From the NCBI RefSeq assembly GCF_902459465.1, contig NC_047064.1:10318476-10382475 (forward strand): a stretch of 64,000 nt of DNA. The letters are read 5' to 3'. Source of the stretch: Asterias rubens (taxonomy: Eukaryota; Echinodermata; Asteroidea; Forcipulatida; Asteriidae). Below are positions 31,176 through 41,866 of the stretch, in pieces. The notes under the pieces are model-generated. The model was not told where the DNA came from, made no database searches, and saw only the letters and a program-made list of their open reading frames with translations. The position numbers and the translations under genes were made by a program. Numbering within the stretch: the stretch's first letter is position 1; each line of letters starts with the position of its first letter.

Positions 31176-32079
31176 TCGTTAAAAAAATTGTACATGTGAC
31201 ATGGTATAGTTTGGCTGGTAAACTCATTCTGGCAAGCATAAATTTGTAACAAACACAGTATGTTGGCATAATGCTATTTAGTTCAACAAACAAATAATAT
31301 AATATTGCATCCTATTGAATATTTCAGGTTCCTATAATAAAGCATAAACATTTGTTGCTTTCTTACTAATAAACACTACAATAATCCTGAGATAAATCAT
31401 CACAGGATGGCGTCATCTTACTTTTCTGAAATTCTGGTATGGCATCATTCTGCAGCGAGTTATCTCAGGATCTCATTAAATTAATGGCACTTCCAGGCCC
31501 CCTTACATCAGGAATGTTTTAATTAACTCCCTTTTACTAATTATTTTATACCCACAATAATCACAAGCACCAAAAGCGACCAGACTTAGTTGATAAAAAT
31601 TACGCCGAAAAGCGACAAAACAGCTTTGTTATAGCACACTATGGATCCACAATCCCGGCCTTATCTCGTTGGGCCCCACTGCCCCCTTTCAATGTTGGTT
31701 CTCATTGCACGGTCTTCTGCCTTACAGTCAACATTGACTGTGGGCACGGGGCAAGGGGAGAGAATGATTATTGTCAGTGGGAAGTGGACAGGGAGTAAAT
31801 AGTTTTATGGAGCGCTAGAAATGGGTGACCCAAGCATTTTGGCCGGGATTGCAGCTCAAGGCTAGTCGGCAAGAGTGTTAATTGTCATGTATTCTATACA
31901 GCATTGTTTAATAAAATTTCTATGTCTCGATTAAATAATTATACATTTTTGCAGCTGATTACAGAGCTTCAGTTTCTGGATGTATGGACCTAGAAAGAAA
32001 AAAATAGAAACAAAAATAGTAATAGTGGCTTCTATATAGCACTCATATTGGTCACTCAGTAATGCTCAAGGTGCTTCAA

Positions 32080-32447
32080 GACAGTGGACACTATTGGTAA
32101 TTGTGAAAGACCGGTCTTCTCACTTGGTGTATCTCAACATGCATACAATAACAACAAACCTGCGTAAATTTGAGCTCAATCGGTCGTCGAAGTTGCTAGA
32201 TAATATTGAAAGAAAAAAAAACCTTGTCATCTGAAGTTGTGTGCTTTCAGATGCTTGATTTCGAGACTTCATTCAAGTTCCAAATCTGAGGTTTCGAAAT
32301 CAAAATTCATGGAAAATAACTTCTTTCTCGAAAAAGTACTCCACTTCAGAGTTTTTATACTAGCAACCTCTCCCCATTACTCATTACCAAGTAAGGTTTT
32401 ATGCTAATAATTATTTTGAGTAGTTACCAATTGTGTCCACTGCCTTC
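32080..32447. mobile_element. Family A MITE
   Basis: The ends are AGACAGTGGACACTATTGG and CCAATTGTGTCCACTGCCT, with the interior GTTGTGTGCTTTCAGATGC and the GAGACTTC/GAGGTTTC stem. Confidence 0.75.
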
Positions 32448-32457
32448 AAGTTTTTGT

Positions 32458-32560
32458 GCATTATTTGAGACATTGCATGGTGAGGTATCAGATTGTTTTT
32501 GCAGTAACACCATGTGTGTATCTACTTGCCAGGTAGAGTTTGTTCTTAAGAGAATTCGAA
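32458..32560 (-). repeat. Family H fragment, minus strand
   Basis: CATTGCATGGTGAGGTATC, AGTAACACCATGTGTGTATC and CTTGCCAGGTAGAGTTTGTTC are the complement of the family H right part. It directly follows the family A MITE. Confidence 0.6.
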
Positions 32561-32679
32561 ATCGGCTGCAGGTCATTTTGTAAACCATTTTACCTGTGTC
32601 GAACTTGGTCAGTGCACTCTTGCATTGGCCTACACAAAGGAAAATAGTTGTGGAGCTTGAAGATGAGACCAATTCCTTA

Positions 32680-32945
32680 CAACGCATTGTGTAATGGTTT
32701 GCAAGGTACCATGGAGCATTGCTGCCAATCAAACCAGGAACACCGAGGAAAACCCTGTCTCTTTTCGCTAAGTGCACTGGGTTCTTTGACGTGCATAACA
32801 CAACACACAGGACCACAGCGTTACGTCCCATCAGAAGGATACAATTAACTGAAGGACACAAGTGTCACAACCGGGACTTGAACCCACACTCTGCAAAATA
32901 TCAGAGCTCGAGTCTGGTACTCTTATCCGCTCGACCACATTACAC
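32680..32945 (-). repeat. tRNA-derived SINE, minus strand, near full length
   Basis: On the minus strand the head (GGTCGAGCGGATAAGAGTAC, GTGGGTTCAAGTCCCGG) is followed by TTGTGACACTTGTGTCCTTCAG, ATGGGACGTAACGC, CAAAGAACCCAGTGCACTTAG and GGTGTTCCTGGTTTGATTGG. It belongs to the same family as 10789 and 47120 and shows the conserved central part best. Confidence 0.7.
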
Positions 32946-33420
32946 CATATATTCAACTATTGCTTGAAAGTATAGGGTCATACGTTTGGAAATGCCCCAA
33001 AGAATTGTGTAATTTTTGAATTCTGAAAGCCTGTTCGTTATTAAAGATGGGTATAGTGGGAAACATCCTGCAAAATTACTTAGTCTTAAATGATTATAAA
33101 TCAACAAATTTGAATCTCCAAAGATCACCAGCAGGCTAGCCTTGCTCAAGGCAGTCGCATTATTTGCTCCGAAAAGGCGCCGCTGTAAATCCTTTTGATT
33201 CCTTCCTTTATTACGGGCCTATTGGTACCCCTGTAATGATTACAGAAATAAATTTACATAAATGAAAATAATTCTTAATTTGTGCAACAAGGGTGTGTTT
33301 TTCTGCGATTATTCTGTTGCAACTTCAATAGCTAATTGAGTCAAAATTTGCACAGATTTGTTATTTTATGCACCAAGTGAGTACACAGGTCTTTGACAAT
33401 TATGGTACCAAAGGTGTCCA

Positions 33421-33590
33421 GCCATCGATTTCACCAAACTCTTCCTAACTTAGGATGAATCTTATGACTTGGGACAAAATAAGTTCCGTAACTGAAGACG
33501 TAGGACGCATTGAACCCATCCTAAGTTAGGACAGGTTACTCGTTCCAACTCGAGATAGGATTAATCGTAGCATTTCGTGAAATCGGCTGC
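33421..33590. repeat. Family E foldback repeat
   Basis: The ends are ATCGATTTCACCAAACTC and TTTCGTGAAATCGGCTGC. The interior has TTCCTAACTTAGGATGAATC and its mirrored partner. Confidence 0.7.
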
Positions 33591-33784
33591 AGTGCCATTA
33601 AATCATGCCACAAGAGGGCCTGCTATTACCGATTCCTACAACCGTAACCCTGTGAAGCGTACACAATCTACCACAATCCACTATCGAACACTGACGTTTT
33701 GGGGCTGAGACTATAATGAAAAGCAAGCTAGAGCAACATCAAACATCCATACATACAAAGACCTTGTGTTGAACACATTGCACT

Positions 33785-33940
33785 TATCATAAAGAGAAGG
33801 GGTTCGCTTGGTGTTCCTGGTTTGATTGGCAGCATATTGCGCCAGAGCACCTTGTAAATGATTACATGGTGCTATATTAAGGAATAGGTCTAATACTTCA
33901 AAAACAGCTTCGCGTACCTTGCAGGAACACATACTTTGTG
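33785..33940 (+). repeat. SINE 3' half
   Basis: GGGGTTCGCTTGGTGTTCC, CACCTTGTAAATGATTACATGG and GGAATAGGTCTAATACTTC match the 3' half of the SINE at 50565. The tRNA head is missing. Confidence 0.55.
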
Positions 33941-34134
33941 CTTTGATAGGCCTCAAAGGGGTGCGATAAAGAGCTATAAAAGAACCTAGTTTTACTATTA
34001 CTTATCCCTGTACTCCTGCCAACATCAAGAAACTTTGCTAACTTTTCAGAAACTTATGGAACTTCTTGAATTGGGCATCATCTAAAAGTCAAGACAATGT
34101 GGTTAGCATAATTACCTTGTAGTATAGGGGTCGG

Positions 34135-34220
34135 CTACTTGCAAGGGCCACAATTTTCTGCTTCACAGCTTGATCCTGTCTTGCAGCAGTCTTGACCAGT
34201 ACACTTGCACTCTTTACCAT
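34135..34220 (-). CDS. Metallothionein exon 3 (C-terminal module)
   Basis: Encodes GKECKCTGQDCC and KTGSSCEAENCGPCK followed by TAG. It repeats the start of exon 2, but the CC of DGSCC became SSC, so one paired cysteine is lost. Confidence 0.9.
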
Positions 34221-37200
34221 CTGATGACACGAGAATAACAGAAATATGAAGAACGATTGATGATGAGGTCTTAAAAAAATTAAGATCAGAAAGGGGTCTT
34301 GGCATTGGGACCCACCCCTTTTCTTACGACCAAGACACTGCCAGGGCCCAATTTTCGAATTTGTGGGTCGGTGGGTCAAAAGAAATAACTTTATAAAAAT
34401 CCAAATTCAGATTTTATAAAAAAATATGTAAATAAATGAAAAAAGAACATGACAAAATACCCTGCTGGCCAAGATTGTCACTTTCAGTCCAGTTTAAACT
34501 ACAAAGTAGAAGTTTAAAAGCCATTGAAAACTACTGATGTTGGAGACCTTAATTAGTTTGATCTAAAATATCTGATCCATTTGATGCATTAATTTGTTCT
34601 TCACTGTATAGATGAAGCCATTCAATATTTAAATGTTTAACATTGACTATTCTGAATAGGCTCTTAGGTACAGAACTTAAGATAGAATGACATCATACCA
34701 GTGCAACACTTGCAGGCTGTCTGGCACTTGCATGTGCCATCAGCTTGGCAGCATGAACCATCCTTACAGCAATCCTTGCCAGCACAGCCACACTGCTTGC
34801 CATCTGAAATTAACATACACAAAAAAACACTAAGTCATAGTTCTCTCTTAATAATAATATCGAAGTCTTATGTTAGAGCACGTATCTACCAAACAAGGTA
34901 CTCAAAAGGAGCCGAGTATATAATACAAATCTTCAGGAAGATAGGTTATTGCAATGATGAATTCTTGGAAGACCCAATTATTTAGCACCTTATAAGGATT
35001 TACAAGGTGCTACGGCGCATACAGCAGCCCTAGCCAGGAACATCGGGGTGAACCCCTTCTCTTTTCGATAAGTGCACTGGGTTCTTTTACATTCGTTACA
35101 CAACACTCTTAAAGGGTTTGTGTACTTTTTGTACGTCACAAAACACAAACTTCCAAAAATTTACAGTAAACTTAAATATGATGATAGAAAGCTTCCCTTA
35201 AAATATTATTTGCTGAGGTGCTGTAGTTTTTAAGAAATAAGTACAACAATGTTTTGAGAACCGAGACGTCTCCCGAACCCCCCCCCCCCCAACAATCTAA
35301 CCCGTGGTAGTAGAATAAAGAAAGACAGCCCTCCAAGAACAAACTCTACCTGGCAAGTAGATACACATGGTGTTAACGCAATCCAAATATATATGGAGTA
35401 CTAAATTGTCACAAAAATAATTTGAGCATGTACAGGGTGTAGGTCTACAACGTATTTACGAGACTCACTAGAAAACATTGCACTGCGATTTGTTTTTCCC
35501 TCAAAGACTTGACGCCTAATGAAGCTGAAACTTCTACAGGTAAATTATATTACGTTCACAGTGAGAAGGGATTCATGTCATGGCCCAAAGCGTGAGAACA
35601 AAAGGTATAAAATCCAGTGGTCCGCTGGCTAAATGCCAGTTAGAACAGCCAAGGACCAGTAAGAATTCTCTAAACTGGTCCAGCTGGCTAAATCAGTGTT
35701 GAACTTGCATCCCTAATTAATTATGTCATAAATGGGCCTGTGTAAAACAAAAAGCTGACAGACTAGTGACAGGGCTAGGTTACTGCAGAGCTGCACGATT
35801 CTGCATCAACAAGCGGGGAGAAATTAAAACATTCAAGATTAGCACTATTTAAAATAGTAGGAAAACAAATACTCTTTAATCTGGGATATTTTCAAATTTG
35901 ATTATCAGAACATGGAAAGGATGTTTTTTTTTTCCAGAATCATCGGAGAGTTGGCTTACTAGTTCTCCTGGCTAGTGACAGGAAAAATTTGGGCAAAAAT
36001 CCTCTTTAAAACCACTTTCCTTCTCCGATGTTAAGTTAACTGCAGAACTGCCATATTTACATATTGCTATTAGGGATATTTTGTACAGCAATCAGTGAGA
36101 TAGAATTCATTCAAATAGGAATCAAAAATTCTTCAATCTGGGAGATTTTAAACATAATTTGCTAATTACAGGCATGATATTCTTCCTACTTTAGTCTGAT
36201 TTCTGATTTATTTGCCCTTTGAAAAACCAAAAGAATTGTGAAAGTGTTAAATAGCCTGAAAAGTCTAAGCCATATGTATAGACCGTATTGAATATGACAT
36301 CACTGTTCAAATATCTGCCCTAGTAGGGTTAGGGTTAGGGTGTGTTGCTAACACACATCGGTGTATGGGTAAAAACCAAAATTAATATTCTTTATCCCCG
36401 ATGCAAAATTAAACATCTATTATAATTCTGTAATAAATAATTAATCTCATTACTTTAGAAAGCCTACCAGCAAATTAAATTAATTATTTGTGTAAGTAAT
36501 TTCCTTTGGATATAAGGTAAAAGGGCAGCTTTTAAAAATATTTCTTGTCTGAAATTGGCGGTGTATTGACTGGTTTTGAATTTAATAATCGGACAACTAG
36601 TTAAAGGCAGTGGACACTATTGGTAATTACTCAAAATAATTATTAGCATAAAACCTTTCTTGGTGACGAGTAATGGGGAGAGGTTGATGGTATAAAACAT
36701 TGTGAGACACGGCTCCCTCTGAAGTGCCATAGTTTTCGAGAAAGAAGTAATTTTCCACGAATTTGATTTAGAGACCTCACAGATTTAGAACTTGAGGTCT
36801 CGAAATCAATCATCTAAACGCACACAACTTCGTGTGACAAGGGTGTTAATACATTAACTTTAGGTCAAATGCTGGTTAAAATGTCAGGGTTTTTTTTCAA
36901 ACCCAATTGTGAGGTCTCTCGGCAGCAGTCTCTTGCTTGCTGAAAGATGTCATCACCAAACAGGGTTGTGTGTATCCTAAATATCCCAGTAAAACTAAGA
37001 AAAGAGTAACAAAACCAAATGGCAAATCATGATCGTTTCATCTTCGTGATCTACATGTAGTACTTTGGTAAAAGTTTGGATTTAAATGCCTATCATCTTT
37101 ATTAAGCGTTGGAACAATACTTTGTTACAAAATGTGTTTGGTCTGGGTCATAGGTCAAACTGAGTTGGTTATGGGTGACATATCAGCTGTGATTTCCTCT

Positions 37201-40200
37201 GTTTGAGGGGTGGGCATAGGGCCAAAGATTGGCAGAAGTTTAGAAGTATATGCATCTGGCTCCTTCTTGAAGTTACGCTCTGGTTGCGATGACTGTAACC
37301 ATCAATTAGGAACCAGCCAGGGACCAGACGGTTACAATTATTCTAGCTACATCATAGCTCTGGATTGGAACCAACTGCATAGTTTTGGAGTATGGCCAAC
37401 CAAACCCTGATTCATGAAAGAGTCCATCTTATGAATACAGCTGTCGGTTTCACAAAACTCTTCCTAACTTAGGATTAATCTTAGGACTCTCAGCAGGACG
37501 AGTTAAGTTCCACGACCATTGACCATAGACATTAGGACCCACTGAACCCATCCTAAATTAGGATGACTTTCTCGTGTTAACTCGAGATAGAATTAATCCG
37601 AGCATTTTATTCCATAGGCATTCATTTTAAAATAAAGTTCCCACAAAAGCAAACTCGACTTCACGTTTTAACATTCATGAGATTGATGGAAAACTGACAA
37701 AATTGAGATAAAATGCTGGTTAAATTTATATTAGCTGTTCATGTCTGACACAGTGTCAAAGTGACGAATCATTTGAAATAATACTAAAGAGTCAATCCCT
37801 CTTCATACAAAAATTCTATAATAAATAATACTCTCATTATTTTACTAAGCTTACCAGCACAAACGAATTATAAATTGCTTGATTAATTTTTGCAGGATAT
37901 ACTTTCAAGATATAAAGGCAGCTTTTTAACATTTTTCTTTTATTTCACAAGAAGGCCTCTGTCTCTTATTATTGGGCCTTATTACTTTGCTAAGCTTACC
38001 AGCACGTTATATGAATTATTTGCATCATAAGTTTCCGTCGGAAAAACCTCAATTTTATATGTTTTTAACCAAAAGGCCTATCTCTTCATAATTGGGCCTT
38101 ATTTGTAGAAAGAAATCATTTCTAAATGCTGTACTTAAAGCTTACCATCACATGTACATTTGGTGTAATTATTTGCATTACTAATTTCCTTTGGCAGCAT
38201 TTTTACAAATTTCTTTTTTTTTTCACAAAAGGCCTAAAATTCTCTTTATTATTGGGCCTTATTGCATAAAAAGTTCATTTCTAAATGCACAAAATATTTT
38301 TTTTAAACTGTTGTCACTCAAAAATGTTGAGCCATGGAACATGTAATGTACAGTAATAAACGAATAGGCAATTTGTGGAGGATGCAATATCAATACAATA
38401 AGTTTAGGTCAATGTTTTTTTATTTAAATTATTGTGTCTCTCAGCACCAGTCGCTGGGTCGTTGAAAGGTGTCTTCAGGCAACTGCGCTGTGTGTATCCC
38501 AAATATCCCAGTTAAACACAGCTACGAGTTAACAAAATGCAATTTTACTCATTAATTTGCGGATAAACTACAACATGACTTGCGTTGCAAATCTAAACAC
38601 AAACAAACACTAACAATTCATCATCCCGAGATTGTGATTGCTATTTAAGTTGTTTTGCGATTGAGTAACTTCGTCGCAAAGATCTAGTGAAATTGTCTTC
38701 CATAACTCATTGCGACTGATTTTGGATAATTTAGTGATGGATTTTGGCGTTTGTGATGATCAAAAAAAGTAGGCCTAAGCAAATTTGGCCCCTGTACTCA
38801 AAGTCTTTATTAGATTTAAATACATCGCATTTGAGGGAGAAATCACCTCTTCAAAAAAAAGACATAATTGGGATCCGTTTCTCAAAATGTTGTTTACTAT
38901 CAATCAGCTCTCCATTGCTTGTTAGCAAGTAAGTTTTTACGCAATTATTTTAACAATTATTTTGAGTAATTAGCAATAATATACAGTGTCCAGTGTCTTA
39001 CGCATAGCCCCATAACATTGACAAATATACTGGACTTTAAAATTTGGTAATACAAAAAATAGCATAAAATTAATGTCAACATTCGACTAAACTCTGGGGG
39101 AGGTTTGAATTGGTTGCTTAAGTTCCATACACAACACAGTCCAAAGCATGCAACGGATGGGAAAGGTGGCGTCTGCCTACTTCTAGAAACTATAATATTA
39201 TTAAATAAGCACCTGTAGGGAGCCTTATTGTTGTAGGCAGTGTATGTAGTTTCTAGAAGTAGCGTCTGGCGTGCCATGTATCACACTCTAGCTTCCACAT
39301 GGTATTGCTAAATCTCTGGTCGTACGACATCATGTCAGTGCCACTGTACTAAAATGACTCGATGCAATGGAGGAGTCCAGGGCTGGGCTACCTTTGATAC
39401 TAGCCCTATATCACGTAGGCCTACTCCTTTCGTTTGCCGAGGAGTCATGGTACAAACGCATGGTACAAATTAGCCCCACCTGTGTGGCCAACTCTCTGAA
39501 TCCTCAATGATTCAGAGAAATTGCCACACAGGTGGGGCTAGGTACAAATAACAATAACAAAACATTCAACTTGATTTTCCAAACTGTGCCCTTGATCTTC
39601 TATGCCAATTCAACTTGAATTTCCAAACTGTGCCCTTGATCTTCCATGCCAAACAATGGTCATAAAACCATGCAGGTAAAAAATAGAAGTCTCCGCGGTA
39701 GTCAGTTAATCACGATCCTATAAGCTAAAGCAGTAGTCCGCCCGGGTAAAAGTTCAAAAGCAGGACAGTTCTTCCTCGGTAGTCTAGTTGGTAAGACACT
39801 GCTCTAGAATTGCAAGGGTCGTGGGTTCGAATCCCACCCGAGTAACATGCCTGTGATGTTTTTTCACAGGACTCGGGAAAGTACTGAGTATACAGTGCTA
39901 ACACACATCAGTGTATGGGTAAAAACCAAAATTAATATTCTTTATCCCGATGCAAATTTAACATCTATTATAGGACAGTTCTTTTCAGAACTGAGAAGTC
40001 TCCCGAACCCCCGAACATCTACTTCGCGGTAGTTAGAGTAAAGTAAGACAGTTCTCTAAGAACAAACTCTACCTGGTAAGTAGATACACACATGGTGTTA
40101 CCGCAAACCAAATATATATGTGTATAGCCAAAAATAGTTTGCAACAAGTCATGTCTGTTTGTGGTGCATTGTGGATGACACATCACATTGCACACAGATG

Positions 40201-41743
40201 TCTGTATTGCGCGCCTATCACTATCATCACAGCAGAGGTTAGTTGCGATAACGTAACCCTCCTCCCGACGATTGCCAGGTCGTCGGGAGAAGGGTCACGT
40301 TATCGCAACTAAGCAGAGGTAGTCTACCTCCATGATCACAGTTACTCCTAATAGAACTATCGTCTCCACATGGAGACGTTAGCGGAAAGAACCTTTTAAG
40401 GCAGTGGACACTATTGGTAATTACTCAAAATATTTATTAGCATAAAACCTTACTTGGTAACGAGTAATGGGGAGAGGTTGGTAGTTTAAAACATTGTGAG
40501 AGACGGCTCCCTCTGAAGTGGAGTAGGTTTCGTGAAAGAAGTTATTTGCCACAAATTTGATTTCGAGACCTCAGGTTTAAAATTTGAGGTCTCGAAATCA
40601 AGCATCTGAACGCACACAACTTCGTGTGACATGAGTGTTTTTTCTTTCATTATTATCTCGCAACTTCAATGACCAATTGAGCTCAAATTTTCACAGGTTT
40701 GTTATTTTATGCATATGATGATATGTTGAGAAACACTAAATGAGAACACTGGTCTTTGACAATTACCAATAGTGTCCAGTGTCTTTACATACATACATAT
40801 AGGGCATTTATATAGCGCCACTACGTCAAGAACGCAGCGCATTAGATAGGATATAGAGAATGTTTGATACACTTCTTAAATGTTCGAAGAGAGTCGGATT
40901 TCCTGATTGAGGGGGAGAGTGCATTCCAGGTGTGTGGAGCAAAATGTGAGAATGTGCGACTTGAGGCCGACTTAAGAAGCTTGATTGAGTTAGGTTCCAT
41001 GAGGCGAGTAGTGTCGGATGCTGAGCGTAGACTTGAGCGCCCAGGCCGATGGAGAGACAGGCAAGAGGATAAATAGCCAAAAGATATAAAGATATTAATT
41101 CTCCTTCTAGATCTAGGCTAGCCCCACTTGTGTTGCAAAGGCTAGCTGATGCTTGTATGGCCTTTTTGTTGAGTTAAATCAAAAAACATCTTCAAAACAG
41201 GACATTTTCTCGCAACGGGAGACAAAGCCAGACGAAACCGAAATAGTTCTAGGAGTAGGCCTCCCCCTCCTAATTCCTACACTTAATTTAGTAAGTAGGG
41301 ACAAAATTTACGACCTAAGTGCTTTTTTAGGAAAGTCCTATTTCATTTGGACAACGATGCAAAATTGTCAACATTCGACTATTAATATTTTACCTCACTA
41401 GTCTAGACCAGCTTTATGGTTGAACCATGGAGGTTGAATCATGTTGAACTCCTCTCTGTTATGTTATGCTGTGGCATGTACCAGTGCATACAACGAACAT
41501 ATCTGTCCTGCTACATACCAGGGCTAATAAATAAACAATTCTACCTCCATGCATTGCACGCATTCCACAATTTATAAACAATAACAAAACATTCAACACT
41601 CACACTGTATAGTATTTATTTTCAGAACTCAACTGTGTGGTTGATCTTCACATGGTCTTCCATACGTCGAACAATAATTTTGATAAAATTGGTCTGCTAA
41701 TGATGTTAAACTTACCTTCGCAACATTTACACTTGTCAGGCAT
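34135..41743 (-). CDS. Metallothionein (72 aa, 3 exons)
   Basis: Exons in transcript order: 41716-41743, 34699-34803, 34135-34220 (219 nt in total, phases agree). The protein starts MPDKCKCCED and ends CGPCK. It has 21 Cys in 72 residues, mostly in CxC and CC arrangements, with no aromatic residue, which is diagnostic of metallothioneins that bind zinc, cadmium and copper in the cytosol. MPD at the N-terminus is shared with sea urchin metallothioneins. Exon junctions fall in two DGK(Q/E)C motifs, so exons 2 and 3 encode related modules (GKDCCKDGSCC and GQDCCKTGSSC). Intron 1 is 6.9 kb and full of repeats. Regulation by metals is supported by upstream metal-response-element cores. Confidence 0.93.
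34699..34803 (-). CDS. Metallothionein exon 2 (N-terminal module)
   Basis: Encodes GKQCGCAGKDCC, KDGSCCQADGTCKC and QTACKCCT. The TGTAAGTGTTGC-like CKCC start of the next module lies at its end, showing how the repeat unit spans the intron. Donor CTG|GTATG. Confidence 0.9.
35000..35110 (-). repeat. SINE fragment, minus strand
   Basis: On the minus strand it reads AAAAGAACCCAGTGCACTTATC and GAGAAGGGGTTCACCCCGATG, the central part of the SINE family. Confidence 0.6.
35112..35260. repeat. Family C MITE, left half
   Basis: It starts TAAAGGGTTTGTGTACTTTTTG and reaches GTTTTTAAGAAATAAGTAC. The mirrored half is absent and family H sequence follows. Confidence 0.6.
35265..35440 (+). repeat. Family H fragment
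   Basis: GACGTCTCCCGAACCC, a C homopolymer, CCGTGGTAGTAGAATAAAG, AACAAACTCTACCTGGCAAG and ACATGGTGTTAACGCAA are in family order. Confidence 0.6.
36335..36425 (+). repeat. SINE 3'-body fragment (same family as 39774)
   Basis: GCTAACACACATCGGTGTATGG, AAAACCAAAATTAATATTC and TTTATCCCCGATGCAAAATT are almost identical to the 3' part of the SINE at 39774-39971. The tRNA head is absent. Confidence 0.7.
36410..37010 (+). repeat. Segmental duplication copy 1 in metallothionein intron 1
   Basis: Similar in order to 37800-38545: TCTGTAATAAATAATTAATCTC, CCTACCAGCAAATT, AATTATTTG...TTTCCTTTGG, then TCTCTCGGCAGCAGTC and GTGTGTATCCTAAATATCCC. A family A MITE fragment (36601-36848) has since inserted into this copy. 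Confidence 0.55.
36601..36848. mobile_element. Family A MITE, truncated at right
   Basis: TTAA then AGGCAGTGGACACTATTGG, the full left half and the GAGACCTCA...TGAGGTCTC stem are present. The sequence breaks off after GTGTGACAAGGGTGTT. Confidence 0.75.
37440..37615. repeat. Family E foldback repeat
   Basis: It starts GCTGTCGGTTTCACAAAACTC and contains TCCTAACTTAGGATTAATC, its mirrored CATCCTAAATTAGGATG and TTAACTCGAGATAG. Confidence 0.65.
37800..38545 (+). repeat. Segmental duplication copy 2 with three diverged tandem subunits
   Basis: Three subunits (about 37815, 37975 and 38135) each read AAGCTTACC...GCA, AATTATTTGCATNA, TTTCCNTNGG, then TTTTTAAC, CACAAAAGGCCT and ATTGGGCCTTATT. The block ends with GTGTCTCTCAGCACCAGTCGC and GTGTGTATCCCAAATATCCC, matching the end of copy 1. 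Confidence 0.6.
38790..38999. repeat. Family A MITE, right-end fragment
   Basis: TCTCCATTGCTTGTTAGCAAG, TTTTGAGTAATTAGCAAT and ACAGTGTCCAGTGTCTTA match one end of family A. The left part is too diverged to place. Confidence 0.55.
39471..39540. repeat. Near-perfect 70-bp hairpin
   Basis: TAGCCCCACCTGTGTGGC and TCTCTGAATC at the left pair with GATTCAGAGA and GCCACACAGGTGGGGCTA at the right, leaving a loop under 10 nt. Confidence 0.8.
39560..39655 (+). repeat. Two-copy tandem repeat of about 47 bp
   Basis: TTCAACTTGATTTTCCAAACTG...TTGATCTTCTATGCCAA is followed at once by TTCAACTTGAATTTCCAAACTG...TTGATCTTCCATGCCAA. The unit also resembles sequence at 41590-41670 near metallothionein exon 1. Confidence 0.75.
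39680..40125 (+). mobile_element. Family H element, split by a SINE
   Basis: It runs from AAGTCTCCGCGGTAGTC through CAAAAGCAGGACAGTTCTT (then the SINE) and on to TTCAGAACTGAGAAGTCTCC, CTTCGCGGTAG, AACAAACTCTACCTGG and GGTGTTACCGCAAACC. Once the SINE and one 12-bp duplicate are removed it matches 29480-30060. Confidence 0.65.
39774..39971 (+). mobile_element. Intact tRNA-derived SINE with 12-bp target site duplication
   Basis: The 198-bp element starts with a tRNA-like head (39774-39844) having a good D arm (GTCT/AGAC) and T arm (GTGGG TTCGAAT CCCAC), box A TAGTCTAGTTGG and box B GGTTCGAATCC. The acceptor and anticodon stems are imperfect. It is flanked by AGGACAGTTCTT at 39762-39773 and again at 39972-39983. 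Perfect duplicates imply a fairly recent insertion. Confidence 0.85.
40239..40311. repeat. Strong 73-bp hairpin
   Basis: TTAGTTGCGATAACGTAACCCT and CTCCCGACGA at the left pair with TCGTCGGGAG and AGGGTCACGTTATCGCAACTAA at the right. Confidence 0.8.
40399..40787. mobile_element. Family A MITE, full length
   Basis: TTAA precedes GGCAGTGGACACTATTGG and the right end is CCAATAGTGTCCAGTGTCTTTA. Central stem GAGACCTCA/TGAGGTCTC is intact. It is a good reference copy at 389 bp. Confidence 0.8.
40795..41085. repeat. Unclassified dispersed repeat with a TATAGCGCC end
   Basis: CATTTATATAGCGCCACTACG at the left end resembles SINE/LINE 3' tails read in reverse. The body (open on both strands for 70-84 codons) has no protein features I recognise. 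A retroelement 3' end is a guess. Confidence 0.35.
41716..41743 (-). CDS. Metallothionein exon 1 (start codon)
   Basis: Only 28 nt, encoding MPDKCKCCE, ending GAAG|GTAAG. It is too short for ORF finding. It was chosen because the next base pair of exon 2 restores Asp and the DGK motif. Confidence 0.9.
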
Positions 41744-41866
41744 TGTGAATGTGAGAAATTTGCTGCTCAAAATAACGATTAACTGTGTGTGAAGCTAGAG
41801 CTCTTGTCTGTGTGTAGAAAACAACAAGTCACGTCTGTTCGTCTGGTGTGCGCGTTGATGATAAAG

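Larger units (their letters stand above)
27557..34134. other. Intergenic region between lectin and metallothionein genes
   Basis: The region holds family H and A elements (29395-30110, 32080-32560), a LINE relic (30575-31175), SINE copies (32590-32945, 33785-33940) and a family E repeat (33421). In 27700-29390, 30120-30570, 31180-32075 and 33000-33420 I see only AT-rich sequence with short ORFs that have no recognisable protein features. No exon could be supported. Confidence 0.55.

Noticed and set aside
36325..36345. Telomere-like TTAGGG repeats
   Set aside because: Fewer than three full units; far too short to indicate a telomere or interstitial telomeric site.
39774..39844. A functional tRNA gene
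   Set aside because: Acceptor and anticodon stems have mismatches, a 3' body and target duplications follow, and partial copies exist elsewhere, so it is the head of a SINE.
40826..41080. Paired 70-84 aa ORFs as a gene
   Set aside because: Open on both strands, next to a retroelement-like TATAGCGCC end, in the metallothionein intron; more likely repeat sequence.
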